A model generated the notes under the pieces. That model made no database searches. It had not been told where the DNA came from and saw only the letters and a program-made list of their open reading frames with translations. A DNA stretch of 64,000 nt, taken from contig NC_134510.1 in assembly GCF_027942865.1 (NCBI RefSeq), positions 10,134,743 through 10,198,742 of the forward strand, read 5' to 3'. Positions 49,901 through 60,521 of this stretch are shown one piece after another. Source of the stretch: Odontesthes bonariensis. Lineage: Eukaryota; Chordata; Actinopteri; Atheriniformes; Atherinopsidae. A program made the position numbers and the translations under genes. The stretch's first letter is position 1, and each line of letters starts with the position of its first letter.

Positions 49901-52900
49901 CTGGACTTTTTCCTCTGGGAGGGCCAGCGTAATCTGATGGTTCCTCTCGCAGATTTATGGTCTTGGGAGATGCTGCTAAAACACACAAAAACAAATGAGT
50001 AGATATGTAGTTCAGAAGAAAGATTAAAAGCCTATGAATTACAGTCACATTATAGAGTTATGATGCATAGGTGGTTCTGAAAGGTTCCATTTCTAACACC
50101 TGATTTGAAATTTCTTTTGAGGTTACTTGAGACTGAAGTCAAGCTTGAAGCAGCAGCTGGGATGGTGGCTGGTCTGAGGTCTAGAGTGGAAGTCAGCTTT
50201 GCAGCTGTAAAAAAAAATTCAGCTTCTTTTAATTGTGACAGTGAGGGACAACAAAAATAAATGTTTTTTTTAAAAGGATTTAGCCTTGAAAGGAGACTGG
50301 GGCTAGGAGAAGAGTGCAGAGATGGCAGCTGGAAGGAGAGCTGGGTCATTTGGGAAAGCAGATGACAGCTGTTGAAGTTTCTGCTGGTTTGTGAGGGAGG
50401 AGTGGGGGGCTGGGGTTGGAGAGATGGCTCTTCAGAGCCAGCTGTTCCTCCCGATCACCAATGAAAACTAACCTTCAACAGACACTAAGACACAGATGGT
50501 CAGAGTCTAACAGTGGCGCACTGTGGGGCAGAGACTGGAGTAGGTGCTGGAGCTGTGGGAGCTGATGGCATGCCAGCAGTTAACAAGAAAGTTTACACCA
50601 CAATGGCTCAACAATATTATATCACTCATGATGTGCTGTACGAGTGATTGGAAAAGCAGTGTTGGTTTTATCACATTCAGTATTTGGAACAAAACCGAAA
50701 AGTGTTTCAAATATGAGACGATGTGCTTTGAAGACAAGACATAAGAACACACCAACACCCACAGGTATATTCAACCTCTTTAGCATGAGCTAAATACTCT
50801 TTTACAGACTCATGGGTGGCTTGAATGTATATAGCCAAATAGAACAAATTGAATGATATCGACTGAATGGTATGAAAGGAAAAATATTTTGAATTAATTT
50901 AACTTTGCATTGTTAGCAGGGAGAGTTTTCATTTTCCTCCAATGGACTCTTGTATACGTCAGTCATGTTTTTGCCAATCAAAAGCAAACTTGCATTGATC
51001 TCTACAGTGCTTCATCAACATTTCGAATAGCATTTCTACACTGGATGGAAAATGGAACTCATCATTTAGAGACTTTGAATGGGAATAAAACTATATTTGC
51101 CGTTTTTCCATGGTGATGTATGCTCGAGCTGAACTACTTTACTTGTTATATTGGAGCAGATCAAGCATGGAAAAGATGAGCTCTTCCATGATGCTTTTTT
51201 ACCTTTTTTTAGACAGCTGCTGATGTGAGGGCAATTTCTCATGAGGCTGTTTTTTTGTCAGTGGTTGAAGTGAAGGATGATCAATACGTCCTCACACCAA
51301 AAAAACTAAAACTAGTATATCGCTGTTGTTCTAATCCTGATAACAAACTCCAACCTGTACCTTCATAGTTTTGTGTACTGTGCGGATTTTAGAAAAATTT
51401 CAAAAGCCAAATTGCTTCCTGAGGCTAGGACCGGTCCGCCCTAAGATTAGCGAGCCACCTATGTAGCCTGAATCCCAGCCGCCAGCGTACTTTTCTGCAA
51501 AGTTCAGCCACTCAACCTGCTGCTATATGAAAAAAGTACTTCCGTTTTGATCACGGATCAACAGTTCAGACTGAAGAGAGTCTGAACTGTTGATGACATT
51601 TTCATTGTACTTTCAACAGCTTCCAGGTTTACATCAGGAAGTGACATTTTTCATTAGCAGTCGATCTCTCAGGGCTACAGTCATGGCTACACAGATATGG
51701 AGGGCCACAACACTTAACCGTGACATTAAAAAAAACAAAAACAAAAAAAAAAGGTTCTGTTTCAATGGACAAAGAATTTTCATGTTAATCAAAAAAAAAA
51801 AAAAAATTGACGAGCTCTCTACACCATAGGAAAAAAAAGCTGATTAAAAAAAAATAAAAATTCAGTACAAAAAGGCAAATTCTGGCCTTGTTTAAGAGCT
51901 ACGGGCTGTAGAGGAATCAAAGAAATGTTGGGAAACACAAAAGGAGTTTGGTCCATGAAAACTTTACCCATACAAGCCAGTCGAGAGGGCAGGCTGGCAG
52001 CGAGGTCACCAGCCTCACCTGCTTATGCCCAAACCAAGAAAAAAATAAATCAATTGAAGAGTAAACCTTCACAAGAACCTGCACCTTTACTCCAACAGTT
52101 CTTCTCCTCTGCACACAAATGGCCTTGCCTGCGCACACATTCAATATATAGAACCAATTCTTGTGCACGTTTACTGAAAACGCTTTTCAAACTACAGTGA
52201 TTGATGAGCCCACTGCTAGCCGCTACCCAGCAGGCTTTTCTCCTCAAGGCCAAGGACATTAACACAAGTGTCCTGGTCACAGCACCTGGAACGTGAACCT
52301 TGGACCTTTCACTCGTGGCCTGACAATTTACATTTTATATTAAATCAACTTCCATTAAAAAAGAGTACAAAGAAAAGGGCAAATTTTCTTTTTAACAGAT
52401 TTTAGAAGAAAAAAACACAACCCATGTGCCGTCAGATACACCCACAGCAGTGGGCATTCCATAGCCTTGTTCACTGCACCAACAAACTGCTTCAACTTTG
52501 AATTGCTTTCACGGAAAAACAATGTGCACATGGTTTGGTTTGTCCAGGAGGTCAGGGGTCAAGACGACAGGGGTGATGTTCAGCTTTTCGGGGCGACATG
52601 TTGTTAAGGCGCTCCACCCAGTGGTGCTCAATGCATCTAGCCCTCTGTGCAGGCAACATCTGGAGGCTTATTTTCATCTCTGATATGCAGCCATAAGGGA
52701 GCTCCCATATGTCAATACACTCAATGCATGGAAAATAAGTGGAGAGGGGTGAAACGGTGCAGCCCCATTTAGGAAAAACAAACAGAGTATTTTTGGATTT
52801 TGTGTGAAACCTGAAAGGTGTGAAGAGTCATATCTACGCAAGCGAGGAAGAGTGAGCAAAAGAGAAACTGAGTAAATGAGTATGCAAACTTGTTGTGATG

Positions 52901-55900
52901 TTTGGGAGCGGGAACACAACATCAACAGACTTGATGTAACTTGAGTTTAAAAGCTGTGACTGGCACTTGAGGTATGAGAGTGCAGAGGAATGAGGAAACT
53001 AAACTGGCGGAATGGGAATGCCGATGGACACACTCTGCATCTGGGGCCGTCACCCAAGGTAAACAATGTTCAGGGAGCCATCTGGTTGAGACTGGAGGGA
53101 GGCGGGGGGCAGAGGAGAGTAGTGTGGGGGAGCAGGGGATGGAGGGGAGGGTTGCAACGAGCACAAGCATATGGAAAAGCAGATTTTTCCTCTCCCTGCA
53201 GCAGTTAGCAAAGGCAAATGTCGACATGCACTGTGTCCACGCTTGACTGTGTTGCACTCGGCACCACCACCTGGCCCTCCTTGTTCAGCCACCGAGTATG
53301 GGCAGCAGTGACACTGTGGAGCCTCTCCCCAGGGCAGAGGAGCACACCAAGGTGCTCGAGCTCAGTCCACATGCATGTACACCAACACCTCCTGCACTCC
53401 CTGCTCTTTTTCACACAAGAGACACACAGAAAAACAAGGTTCTTGTGTACTTTTACAGGGAATGGTACTGTGGTGGAGTTTCTCCAAAAAATGGGCCGCT
53501 CCGTCATCCACGCACCACTTTGTTTTGACTTTTCATTAAGTCGAAGCGAGGCCAACACCAGACTTCATATGAGAAAATTCTATCTCGTGACATAATTCCA
53601 CAAACAAATCATATTGAAGCTTATTCTACACCAACATCTGCTGCTTCATGCACCCGACTGGCCACGAAGGCATTTTCGGTCTAACAGCCACCTGATGTGG
53701 AGAATTCAACTTAAAGGATAAGATCGGTTTTTTGACATTGGGCCCTTGATTTCACATTATAACATGATGTTCTACTCACCCCTGCTTGTTGTTGAACATT
53801 TGGAGCTGTTCCGAAGATATTCGCGAGGCGTCTGGCTGCTCTCTTGAGATATTCGGCCATGAAACGGTTTCCTATGGGCAAGCTTATACAGGCACAAACT
53901 ATGCTGTTTATAATTTATTAATTACTGTACACTAGCACTGATAACGTGGAGGTGCGTCGCTTACTTAAAAAAATCCGGGTTATTGTAATTTTGATTTTTT
54001 TGTCGTAAAGTGGGTGTTACTGACGTCATCGTCGTGCTACTACCACAGACAGCCCACAGACCTGCTGCCTATTTATTCATTCGGCTAAAATTCAAAATTA
54101 GTAACCCGGATTTTTTTAAGTAAGCGACGCACCTCCACGTTATCAGTGCTAGTGTAGAGTAATTAATAAATTATAAACAGCATAGTTTGTGCCTGTATAA
54201 GCTTGCCCATAGGAAACCGTTTCATGGCCGAATATCTCAAGAGAGCAGCCAGACGCCTCTTGAATATCTTCGGAACAGCTCCAAATGACCAACAACAAGC
54301 AGGGGTGAGTAGAACATCATGTTATAATGTGAAATCAAGGGCCCAATGTCAAAAAACCGGTCTTATCCTTTAAATAATCGAGAAAACAACAAGGGCCTGC
54401 AAAAAGAGATTTTTTCAGACAGACTTTTTAATGTGGTTCACAGTTGGGTTCAGAGGCTGTCAAATTGTATGGCCAGAGGGCCTCATCCATGCATCCATGT
54501 TAACTTACAGTGCAGCAATGTGGAGGGCCAAGGCCAGCTCACTTCATGCAGAGCAGGCAGTCAAGAGGAAGGACAGGCAACACCAAATGTCTTATTAATT
54601 TGTTGTGACTGCAGGGCATAAAAAAGCTTGTTTGCTTGCCATCTGAGGCCAAGAGAACGCACTGACATGTTACTTACAGACACACACACATAAGCAAACA
54701 GATTTTTATACCCACTATTTGCCCTACTTTTATGTGCGGTGGTGGTATTAAAGACAGAATCCCTCTTGATTACTTCCGTGAAAGCCCACCAGGGGACTAG
54801 TATCTGGCTACTGACTTAGGAAAGCAAAACTGACAGTTACTAAAGACTGTCGTTTCCTAAACTAAGAACCAGGGCCGGGGGAGCCAGGTAGATACATATG
54901 CAGTAATCCTTCGCCTTCAGCGTTCAATAGAATAACAAGTAAATGGGAGCTCCCCTCTCAGGAAACTGAGCCTATGCCTCATCAGAGACAAGCAGCCAGG
55001 CTACAAACAGAAAGTCAACAATCATCATGCAAACACGGGATGAATTTGAGAAAGTGGAAACTCTGAGGAGGAGAAATATTGCAAAAGCTGCGAAAGCTGG
55101 AAAAAAAAAAAATTTTAATTAACAGTTCTCAGAAGTGGATGATGATCGTTGATAAACTTTTTTTTTTTTTTTTAGCTGTTCATAATTAATTACACCTGAA
55201 CACTAGTGGTCGAAATTACAAATACACCTATAGTATGACATTAGAAAATATTTTCTTATGTTACAAATTGTGGAGAAAAAAGAGAATTTTGAGTTACAAC
55301 ATATTATGATAACGTGCATAAAAAAAGAAAGAATTCTCAGATTTCAATGAGAAAGAAGGTTTGGTGTCTTTTCAGCACCAACATTTTAATTTGCTCCACA
55401 AAGACTCTCCAGCTGTGTTACAAGGCGGAGCCTGGCTCCTTGAGTTCAGTTCGCTTTTTACTGGGACTCCGGCACTTGAGCTGAAGGCCTTGATGGTGAG
55501 AGAGCACAGCTAATCGACTTTCTTTCTTCCCTGGGATGTTTTTGTATAAAATTATTATAGATTTAGGAAAGATAAATAAATAAGTCCTTGCCGGGGCTCC
55601 TTTGTGCTTAAGGTCTACAGGAAAAACACAGCACAACAGCAGCTTCTTGAAAAAAAAAACAAAAAAACACTGGCCTTCACACTGAAATGCAATTTCACAA
55701 GCTCCTCAACAGGCAACAACCATCTCGTCTGCTGCAACAATGGCCGACTGCCTCTATATCCATTTGGCCGACCAGTGTGGAACAACTGAGTGGCAGGAAA
55801 GGTGGCCGGTAATTTAAAGAGGAAAAGATGTTAAAATAAAAACAGCTGTAGCCAGTCATAGAAGATCGGTCCCCACCAACAGTGGATCCCTGCCTGGCGC

Positions 55901-58900
55901 CGCACTACATGGCTCCTCCACAGACACAGAAGCAGAGAACTCATGCTAACTACTCTCGTGTTTGAACTGTCAACACAATTTCTAAATACTTGTGTGTTTG
56001 AGTGGAGTTGAGTACTGCAAATCGCAAAGGGACTGGAGCCTAAAACTATTTGTAAAAGCCATTTGTATAGCACAGACTGGAGTGAATGGAGGAAATGGGC
56101 TATATGCTTGATTTAAAAGTTATTTTTAACATTCTGCGTCATGCCTTACTCTGCATGTGTATGTCCACTGAGAGTCAGAGCACTCCAGCTGTTGGGATCC
56201 AGTCATTCTGACTTGTTGAGGACCCTGGCTCCCACTAGTGCAGCACACAGGCCCAGAGGTGGTGAGACATACAGCAACAAGATGTGAGGGACAGAAACAG
56301 ATCACGATGGAGAGACAAAGAGCGATAGAGCGGCGGCTGGACCCCACGCAGCTGCTCTCGTTCTTCAGGGAACCCAGGCGGGAAGCGTCGCTCAAGCGCT
56401 TAATTCCTCTAATATGTGCAGTCATGCGATGTGCAAGGTGGGGGGGAGGGTGGGGGATTGCGGCAGAGACGGTCCTGTAACTTTGCAGCCATGGCAGAGA
56501 TGGGGGACCAGCTTGACTGGGCCTGGCCGACTGGCCTCTGGCCACTGGGCACCGGGCAGAGGACTATGCTGAGATGGCCAGTGAGACTAAAAGAGATGAT
56601 GCCCACCACCCTGATCAACTACAATCTGTTAGGAGATCCCTCAGCATGCCAGCTCACAGCAGGGGAGGCAAGGACAGAATGTGTATGTATGTTTGTGTAA
56701 GTACAGAGAGGATTAAGGGGAGGGTTCTACGGTTGACTTACTAGGCGAGGAGGACTCAGGTGGCCTGAGTGAGGTGAAAAGACATTCCTAAAAATGGAAA
56801 GCCTTGCTGCCTCTGTATCAATATGATCATCACCTGGTGTGATATTAACCAAACTCACTTCAAACTAAAATTCAGAAATTCACAGCTGTCCTGGTAAGAT
56901 GAAATATGTGGGCTTCTTTTACTGTTAAATCCTATGCTGTGGCCTGCAGAGGATGAGGAAAAATGCTCCTGAACAAGAGGTTACCACTGCCACTAGGGGG
57001 AGCAGGTGTACCACGATGCTGTGCTGGAATGCAGGATTTTGAACTTTTTTTGACCAGGTGCGTTGATTCTGCTGAATACCAGGACACTTTGTTGAACTGT
57101 CATGGATCTGCAGTCTGGTTATGTGTGCAGTCATACTGAAATTTTTCTGTTAGCTTCTGGCAAAAAGTGAACTTCAGCCCAATTTTATGCTGCATGTCTG
57201 TTATAATTTTAAAATCAACCAATCAAACAATGTAATTATTATTATTATTATGTATTTATACACTATTAACACATATGCAAGACTGCTAAATACGTGGGCT
57301 GTTGAATGATGAACCGCGCTGATTTTAGCACTGGTGAAATTGCACTAAGGATGGATGCTCTCTCTAACCACAACCTAACTCCACATTAGCAGTGCACCCC
57401 AAAGTTGTACCTCACCTGGTGTTGCCTTGGCAGAGTGCTTTTGTAGAAAATCGAGGGTCTGAGCCAGAGCCTTCTTGTTGCAGTGAGTAGAGAGCTCCTC
57501 GTTGCACTCAAAACACCTGTTTACAATGAGAGACAGTCAGAGATCAGACAGGCTTTCACTCACAGTCGAAGTGAGCAGACAAAAAGAATCGAATGCTGAA
57601 AATGACTGAACAAACAGAATTATTTGGCTGAAGTGGAAAATGAACATAATGGTATGAAAAATCGTGTACTAGAAATAAATGGCCAAAAATGACATGAAAC
57701 GATGTACATAGAAAACTCCTGGTACTTGTTTTTATGTAAGCTCACACACTGACAGAATCTCAGCACATCACTGCAAGGTTACAAACAGAGCACTTCTTTT
57801 TTTCTTTTTTTTAATCTAATGAGAGTTCACAGTTAACCCCGGGTTTCTCACCAAGCCTTCCACGTGCTCAGGCTGATAGTGATGCAGTGTGACTCTGAAT
57901 GGAAAGCCTGCTGATGCTTGACAGCGTGTTGGATCCCTGACTGGTTACAGCCCTGTAAGACAGTTCATTTAAGCATCTTCAGTTGAAAATACTCTTTTGC
58001 AGACATAAAAACCCCATTCAGGCCCACTGATCACTAGGGGGTGGGAGAAATTTCCGATTCTTAGATGCATCGCTATTCGGACGTGGACGATTCTGAATCG
58101 ATTCACAAACGTCCATATTTCGATTATTTAAATAAAGCAATTCAGACGGTTCTTAAATGCGGAACTAAGAAGTGAGATCCGAACAGCTCCTTCTAATTGA
58201 AAAGCATACGTGTAGAAACACTTCGGCTTCTACAACATCGGTGATGGAAGCGAACTGGACATGAGCCATGTTATTATGACGTTTTCAAGGTGTAGTGCAG
58301 GGAACTATTTTCTATATCTGCTGCGGAGGCTCCGGAGCGCCGCAGCTGTGACGGAGCTGGTGGAAGCACAGTCTTTTATTAGAATTGAAACGTATCAGCT
58401 CCGCTGCAGTGCTGGAGCGCAGACGCATCTGGTGGAATTTAGGGGTTAACTCCATTCCACCCGACGTAACTTTCCAGTTTGCACGCATTTCCATTAGTTT
58501 AATAAAAATAGAATGGAAATTAATTCAACTCTTGTTTCTTATTACAAATGCACTGTTTTTCAAAATCGCATGTTATGAATACTTATTCTGTGAAACAAAA
58601 AGAAATGTTGTGAAAAAGTGCATCAATAGATCTTTATAAATTAAAGACCCATCAATAATCGTTTTATAATTGAATCGTAGTCCCTGAATCGTAATTGAAT
58701 CGTGAGGTGCCCAACGATTCCCACCCCTACTGATCATGTGTGTATGCTTTAAGTGTGTGACACTGTAATAAAGCCAAATAACATCTAGGTGACTTTTTTC
58801 ATGGCACAGACTCTTAAGATACATTGTATTGATAAGAAATAATGAAAAGTGAAGCGAATAACTATTTACAAACACATTACAACAACTTTCTCATTGATTA

Positions 58901-60389
58901 TTCTGTATCTCTCTCACTCATTTTAAATAGTCCAATAAATATATTAAGAACGTAGTCGTCAGCCGGGTCCATGCTGTGTGTAACGTAAGCCCCGGTTAAC
59001 AACAGAAAAACACATCTTACTTGAAAACCACACTTGAGGCACACCAGGATGTCGCTGGATGCCGCTGGCTCGCCGTCGATCATCGTCCTCTCCCTCAGGC
59101 AGTCAGAGCAAACCAACCACACACTTGAGAGGACCGACTTCTTCACTGAGCTCAGGTCCACTGCTTTATTCACATGCTGGCATGTCAGTCCTGATTAAAA
59201 GGCAACGTGTATTGCACCGATCATTACAAATCACTTTAAAAGACCAAATATACACTCAAAGGTAAAGTGCGCGACAAATACCTTTACAACGCATTTATAA
59301 AACTGACAAAAAATTCAACGAAGGCTGTGCTGCGTTTCTGAGGCTTTCTGTGATTTTAACTGATTTCAAGACAAACACAGCGAGATAAATCAAACGAGCA
59401 GGCTTAGGGCAGTTGCATTTATATCCCAGAATCCTGCCAAAAGTAAAACGCTACACAGATAAATCTAAATATATTTTTTCCTTTCAACAAATCAAAATTA
59501 TTGTTACTTTGTAACAATAAAGTTAAAACGGAAATGAAAAAACTAATGTGAACTGACGTTAAATTAGAGATACATTAACATGTGTGTTGACACATTTTCA
59601 TTTCTGCATCATTATAAGGAAATTACATCTAACAAAATATGTTATAATAAAAGTAGCCATAACACAGTTTAATATACACACACGTACGGTATACTTCTTA
59701 TAAATGAGCAGCGGCTGAATAACTTAGACATGGGTTTTCCGCTTTTTTATTCTTTAACAAGGAGAGTCAGGGCTTTAAAACCAGGCTTCCTCAGCTATAA
59801 CCTTTAAGACTCTGTGAAGCTGAGATATAATGTTCTCTGTTAACAGAAAAAAGAAAAAAAAAAAAAAAAGGCAAGATAACATATTGTACTTTGGCTCAAC
59901 TGTCTGAATAATAAAGCTTTTGTTGTCAACTCAGCTGTATGGGCGTAGGTCTTTTGAGATGAAACAGGTTACGGTTTATATATTCTTTTAACTTTTCTTA
60001 TTTCCCATTTTCTGCCCTTTCGGAATTGAGATGAGATTTGGGTAAACTGGAGGAATATGCATTGGTCAGCAAATGGACTTTTAAATAGTTCAACTTCTTT
60101 TCATCTCTGGGTGATTGCGGATGGTGAGCCAACCCATTTGTATATATCAAATTAGTCACCTCCAGTTCCTTCCTTTTTGAGCATAGGTAAGGTATTAATC
60201 CCGCTCTGTACTCAACATATTGTGCAGGACTCAACATTATTAAGACTCACACAAACACAGAGAATCATGCACGGTGTTTGACTTACCACTGACTTCATCT
60301 GATGACTCCTCATCTCGAGGTTTCCTCGGTTTATTAGTCCGCTTGGTCATATCGGCGGCTTTCAAAGAAAAGGGGTCTTTTAGCCGCAT
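28215..60389 (-). CDS. usp45: Ubiquitin carboxyl-terminal hydrolase 45 (USP45)
   Basis: USP45 is a cysteine protease that removes ubiquitin; the human enzyme acts on ERCC1 in DNA repair. Coding exons in transcript order are 60389-60287, 59190-59021, 57952-57852, 57516-57416, 49975-49824, 48501-48406, 48099-47969, 39087-39000, 35696-35615, 35219-35128, 34405-34349, 34146-34015, 32475-31815, 31525-31428, 31280-31194, 30935-30791 and 28345-28215. The phases agree throughout, giving 808 aa (human about 814). Residues about 35-155 form the UBP zinc finger ([44 protein letters not shown]). The Cys box [16 protein letters not shown] has its cysteine at about 202. [14 protein letters not shown] follows, then CEEC and CENC of the USP zinc ribbon, and the His box [13 protein letters not shown] with His about 743. 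It ends [12 protein letters not shown] Ser-rich insertion (about 440-570) splits the protease domain, as in human. Confidence 0.95.
28850..29290 (+). mobile_element. Tc1/mariner transposase relic (split copy, part 1)
   Basis: Plus-strand reading gives [34 protein letters not shown], the block around the second catalytic region of Tc1-like transposases. It is broken by stops. The sequence resumes after a LINE insertion (29305-29822) with family-specific 3' sequence, so the two parts probably form one interrupted element in the last USP45 intron. Confidence 0.65.
29305..29822 (+). mobile_element. 5'-truncated LINE inserted in a Tc1 relic
   Basis: A 101-codon open frame (29313-29618) encodes the C-terminus of a fish [23 protein letters not shown], then [28 protein letters not shown] and [11 protein letters not shown]. 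About 200 bases of 3' UTR follow and end in TTTGA repeats (about 29800-29822), which are the usual tail of this kind of element. The frame is still open, so it is younger than the Tc1 copy around it. The same 3' end occurs at 14420-14676. Confidence 0.85.
29823..30235 (+). mobile_element. Tc1/mariner relic (split copy, part 2)
   Basis: The end portion reads TTTTGGCTTAACTTTTGTTA, AATGAATAATGACATTGTGT, TTTTAAGACCTGGACCGGAG. It matches the end of the relic at 19240-19720 and the outer end of the one at 42170-43090. It continues part 1 across the LINE insertion. Confidence 0.55.
30791..30935 (-). CDS. usp45: USP45 exon carrying the catalytic His box
   Basis: The exon encodes [20 protein letters not shown], then [13 protein letters not shown]; the His in GGHYTAY is the general base of the USP triad. 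It is entered in phase 0 from 31194 and leaves in phase 1 to the terminal exon at 28345, which carries WVYVSD (its Asp/Asn-type residue) and the stop. Confidence 0.95.
31815..32475 (-). CDS. usp45: USP45 large exon with Ser-rich insertion
   Basis: At 661 bases this is by far the longest USP45 exon. The first two thirds encode a Ser/Glu/Pro-rich, probably disordered insertion ([35 protein letters not shown]). The last third returns to the protease fold with [20 protein letters not shown] and CENCTERR, half of the USP zinc ribbon. The insertion is much less conserved from human than the flanks. Confidence 0.93.
36760..36878. repeat. Two long A runs
   Basis: A runs of 28 and 26 bases at 36760-36787 and 36853-36878 flank about 65 bases of AT-rich sequence in a USP45 intron. 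They could be tails of retroposed sequence, but no element body is recognisable. Confidence 0.6.
37008..37069. repeat. (TG)n microsatellite
   Basis: This is an uninterrupted TG run of 62 bases in the USP45 intron between the exons ending at 35696 and 39000. Confidence 0.95.
37490..38130 (-). mobile_element. Tc1/mariner C-terminal relic, second family
   Basis: On the minus strand, 37930-37840 reads [20 protein letters not shown], the third catalytic block and following helix of Tc1-like transposases. Further on come ELFLKST and a sequence matching the usual VQAVLK end. It is disrupted by frameshifts. It differs from the relics at 19.2, 28.9 and 42.2 kb. Outer limits are approximate. Confidence 0.65.
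38400..38770 (+). repeat. Fish dispersed repeat 3' end
   Basis: ACTGAAGAAGCCTTTCAGAT, then GAGAGGAGAAACGTCTTCCA, is a signature I associate with abundant fish retroelements, preceded by decayed sequence. The exact class is not certain from sequence alone. Confidence 0.45.
40849..40918. repeat. (AT)n microsatellite
   Basis: This is an uninterrupted AT run of 70 bases in the 8.9-kb USP45 intron. It is self-complementary and likely to extrude or slip. Confidence 0.95.
41524..41998. mobile_element. Palindromic TTAA-flanked element, copy 1
   Basis: It starts TTAAAGGACAAGACCG and ends CGGTCTTGTCCTTTAA, with TTAA at both ends as expected for a TTAA target duplication (piggyBac-type; inference). 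The inverted arms share CATTGGGCCCTTGATTTCAC, CCCCTGCTTGTTGTTG and AAACAGCATAGTT-type blocks. The right arm lacks most of the middle part that the 53.7-kb copy retains. It has no coding capacity and lies within a USP45 intron. Confidence 0.8.
42170..43090 (-). mobile_element. Tc1/mariner transposase relic, long copy
   Basis: On the minus strand, across frameshifts, the sequence reads [20 protein letters not shown], then [44 protein letters not shown] and [12 protein letters not shown]. These are the DNA-binding region and first catalytic regions of a Tc1-like transposase in the right order. It is dead (stops, missing C-terminus). Sequence at about 42910-43090 matches the outer ends of the relics at 19.6 and 30.1 kb. 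Confidence 0.75.
46968..47795 (-). mobile_element. 5'-truncated LINE, open reading frame retained
   Basis: The minus strand holds an open frame of about 270 codons that begins within the reverse-transcriptase catalytic box ([14 protein letters not shown], about 47795). It continues with [72 protein letters not shown] and [14 protein letters not shown], the C-terminal half of a common fish non-LTR element. It ends in ATGG tetramers (46969-46989 on plus as CATC repeats). Truncation falls just before FADD. The intact frame suggests a recent insertion. It is sense to USP45, inside its largest intron. Confidence 0.88.
49824..49975 (-). CDS. usp45: USP45 exon carrying the catalytic Cys box
   Basis: The exon encodes [19 protein letters not shown], a linker, and then [18 protein letters not shown]; the Cys of NTCF is the nucleophile. 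Its acceptor is TTTTAG|CAGCATC in phase 1. This is compatible with joining either the exon ending at 57416 or the candidate cassette exon ending at 50127. Confidence 0.95.
50127..50204 (-). CDS. usp45: Candidate 78-base cassette exon of USP45
   Basis: It has a TTTTTTTACAG acceptor after a pyrimidine-rich run and a CTCAA|GTAACC donor, with phase 1 at both ends. Inclusion would add 26 residues ([19 protein letters not shown]..) without shifting the frame. Skipping it gives a linker of the same length as human USP45, so skipping is probably the main form. The donor is only moderately good. It could equally be chance sequence. Confidence 0.4.
51557..51594. repeat. Short perfect hairpin in USP45 intron
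   Basis: ATCAACAGTTCAGACT is followed by 6 bases and then by its exact reverse complement, a 16-base stem. It lies alone in intronic sequence, and no terminal repeat structure of a transposon is visible around it. Confidence 0.8.
53711..54373. mobile_element. Palindromic TTAA-flanked element, copy 2
   Basis: This is a 663-base near-palindrome whose two arms of roughly 300 bases are almost perfect reverse complements. It begins TTAAAGGATAAGA and ends TCTTATCCTTTAA, with TTAA at each edge. Shared arm blocks include CATTGGGCCCTTGATTTCAC, ATATTCGGCCATGAAACGGT and CGGGTTA. The spacer holds a perfect TGACGTCA at 54021-54028. It has no coding capacity. It is related to the copy at 41524-41998 and lies within a USP45 intron. 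Confidence 0.85.
58035..58729. mobile_element. hAT-type non-autonomous DNA transposon
   Basis: The element starts TAGGGGGTGGGAGAAAT and ends GATTCCCACCCCTA, with imperfect inverted termini. Flanks are CTGATCAC (58027-58034) and CTGATCAT (58730-58737), an 8-base duplication with one mismatch. Multiple GAATCGATT-like subterminal motifs are present. At 695 bases it has no transposase. It sits in a USP45 intron about 80 bases beyond the exon starting at 57952. Confidence 0.85.
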
Positions 60390-60521
60390 TTGGAGCTCTG
60401 AAAGGGGAGCGGAGGACAAGCAAAGGTTTTTCTTCAGGCGAGCTCAGTTATCTCAACATAACTCAGGTTACATAAAAAGTCCCTGAATGCCACTATGGTT
60501 TTACCAATGAAACTCACCTAC

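Noticed and set aside
53050-53595. Cluster of 70-125-codon frames on both strands
   Set aside because: No splice context, no conserved motif, and none matches the USP45 segments still to be placed; all USP45 segments are accounted for elsewhere.
56126-56700. 139-codon minus frame and 94-codon plus frame
   Set aside because: GC-rich intronic sequence with no recognisable domain or phase-compatible splice sites.
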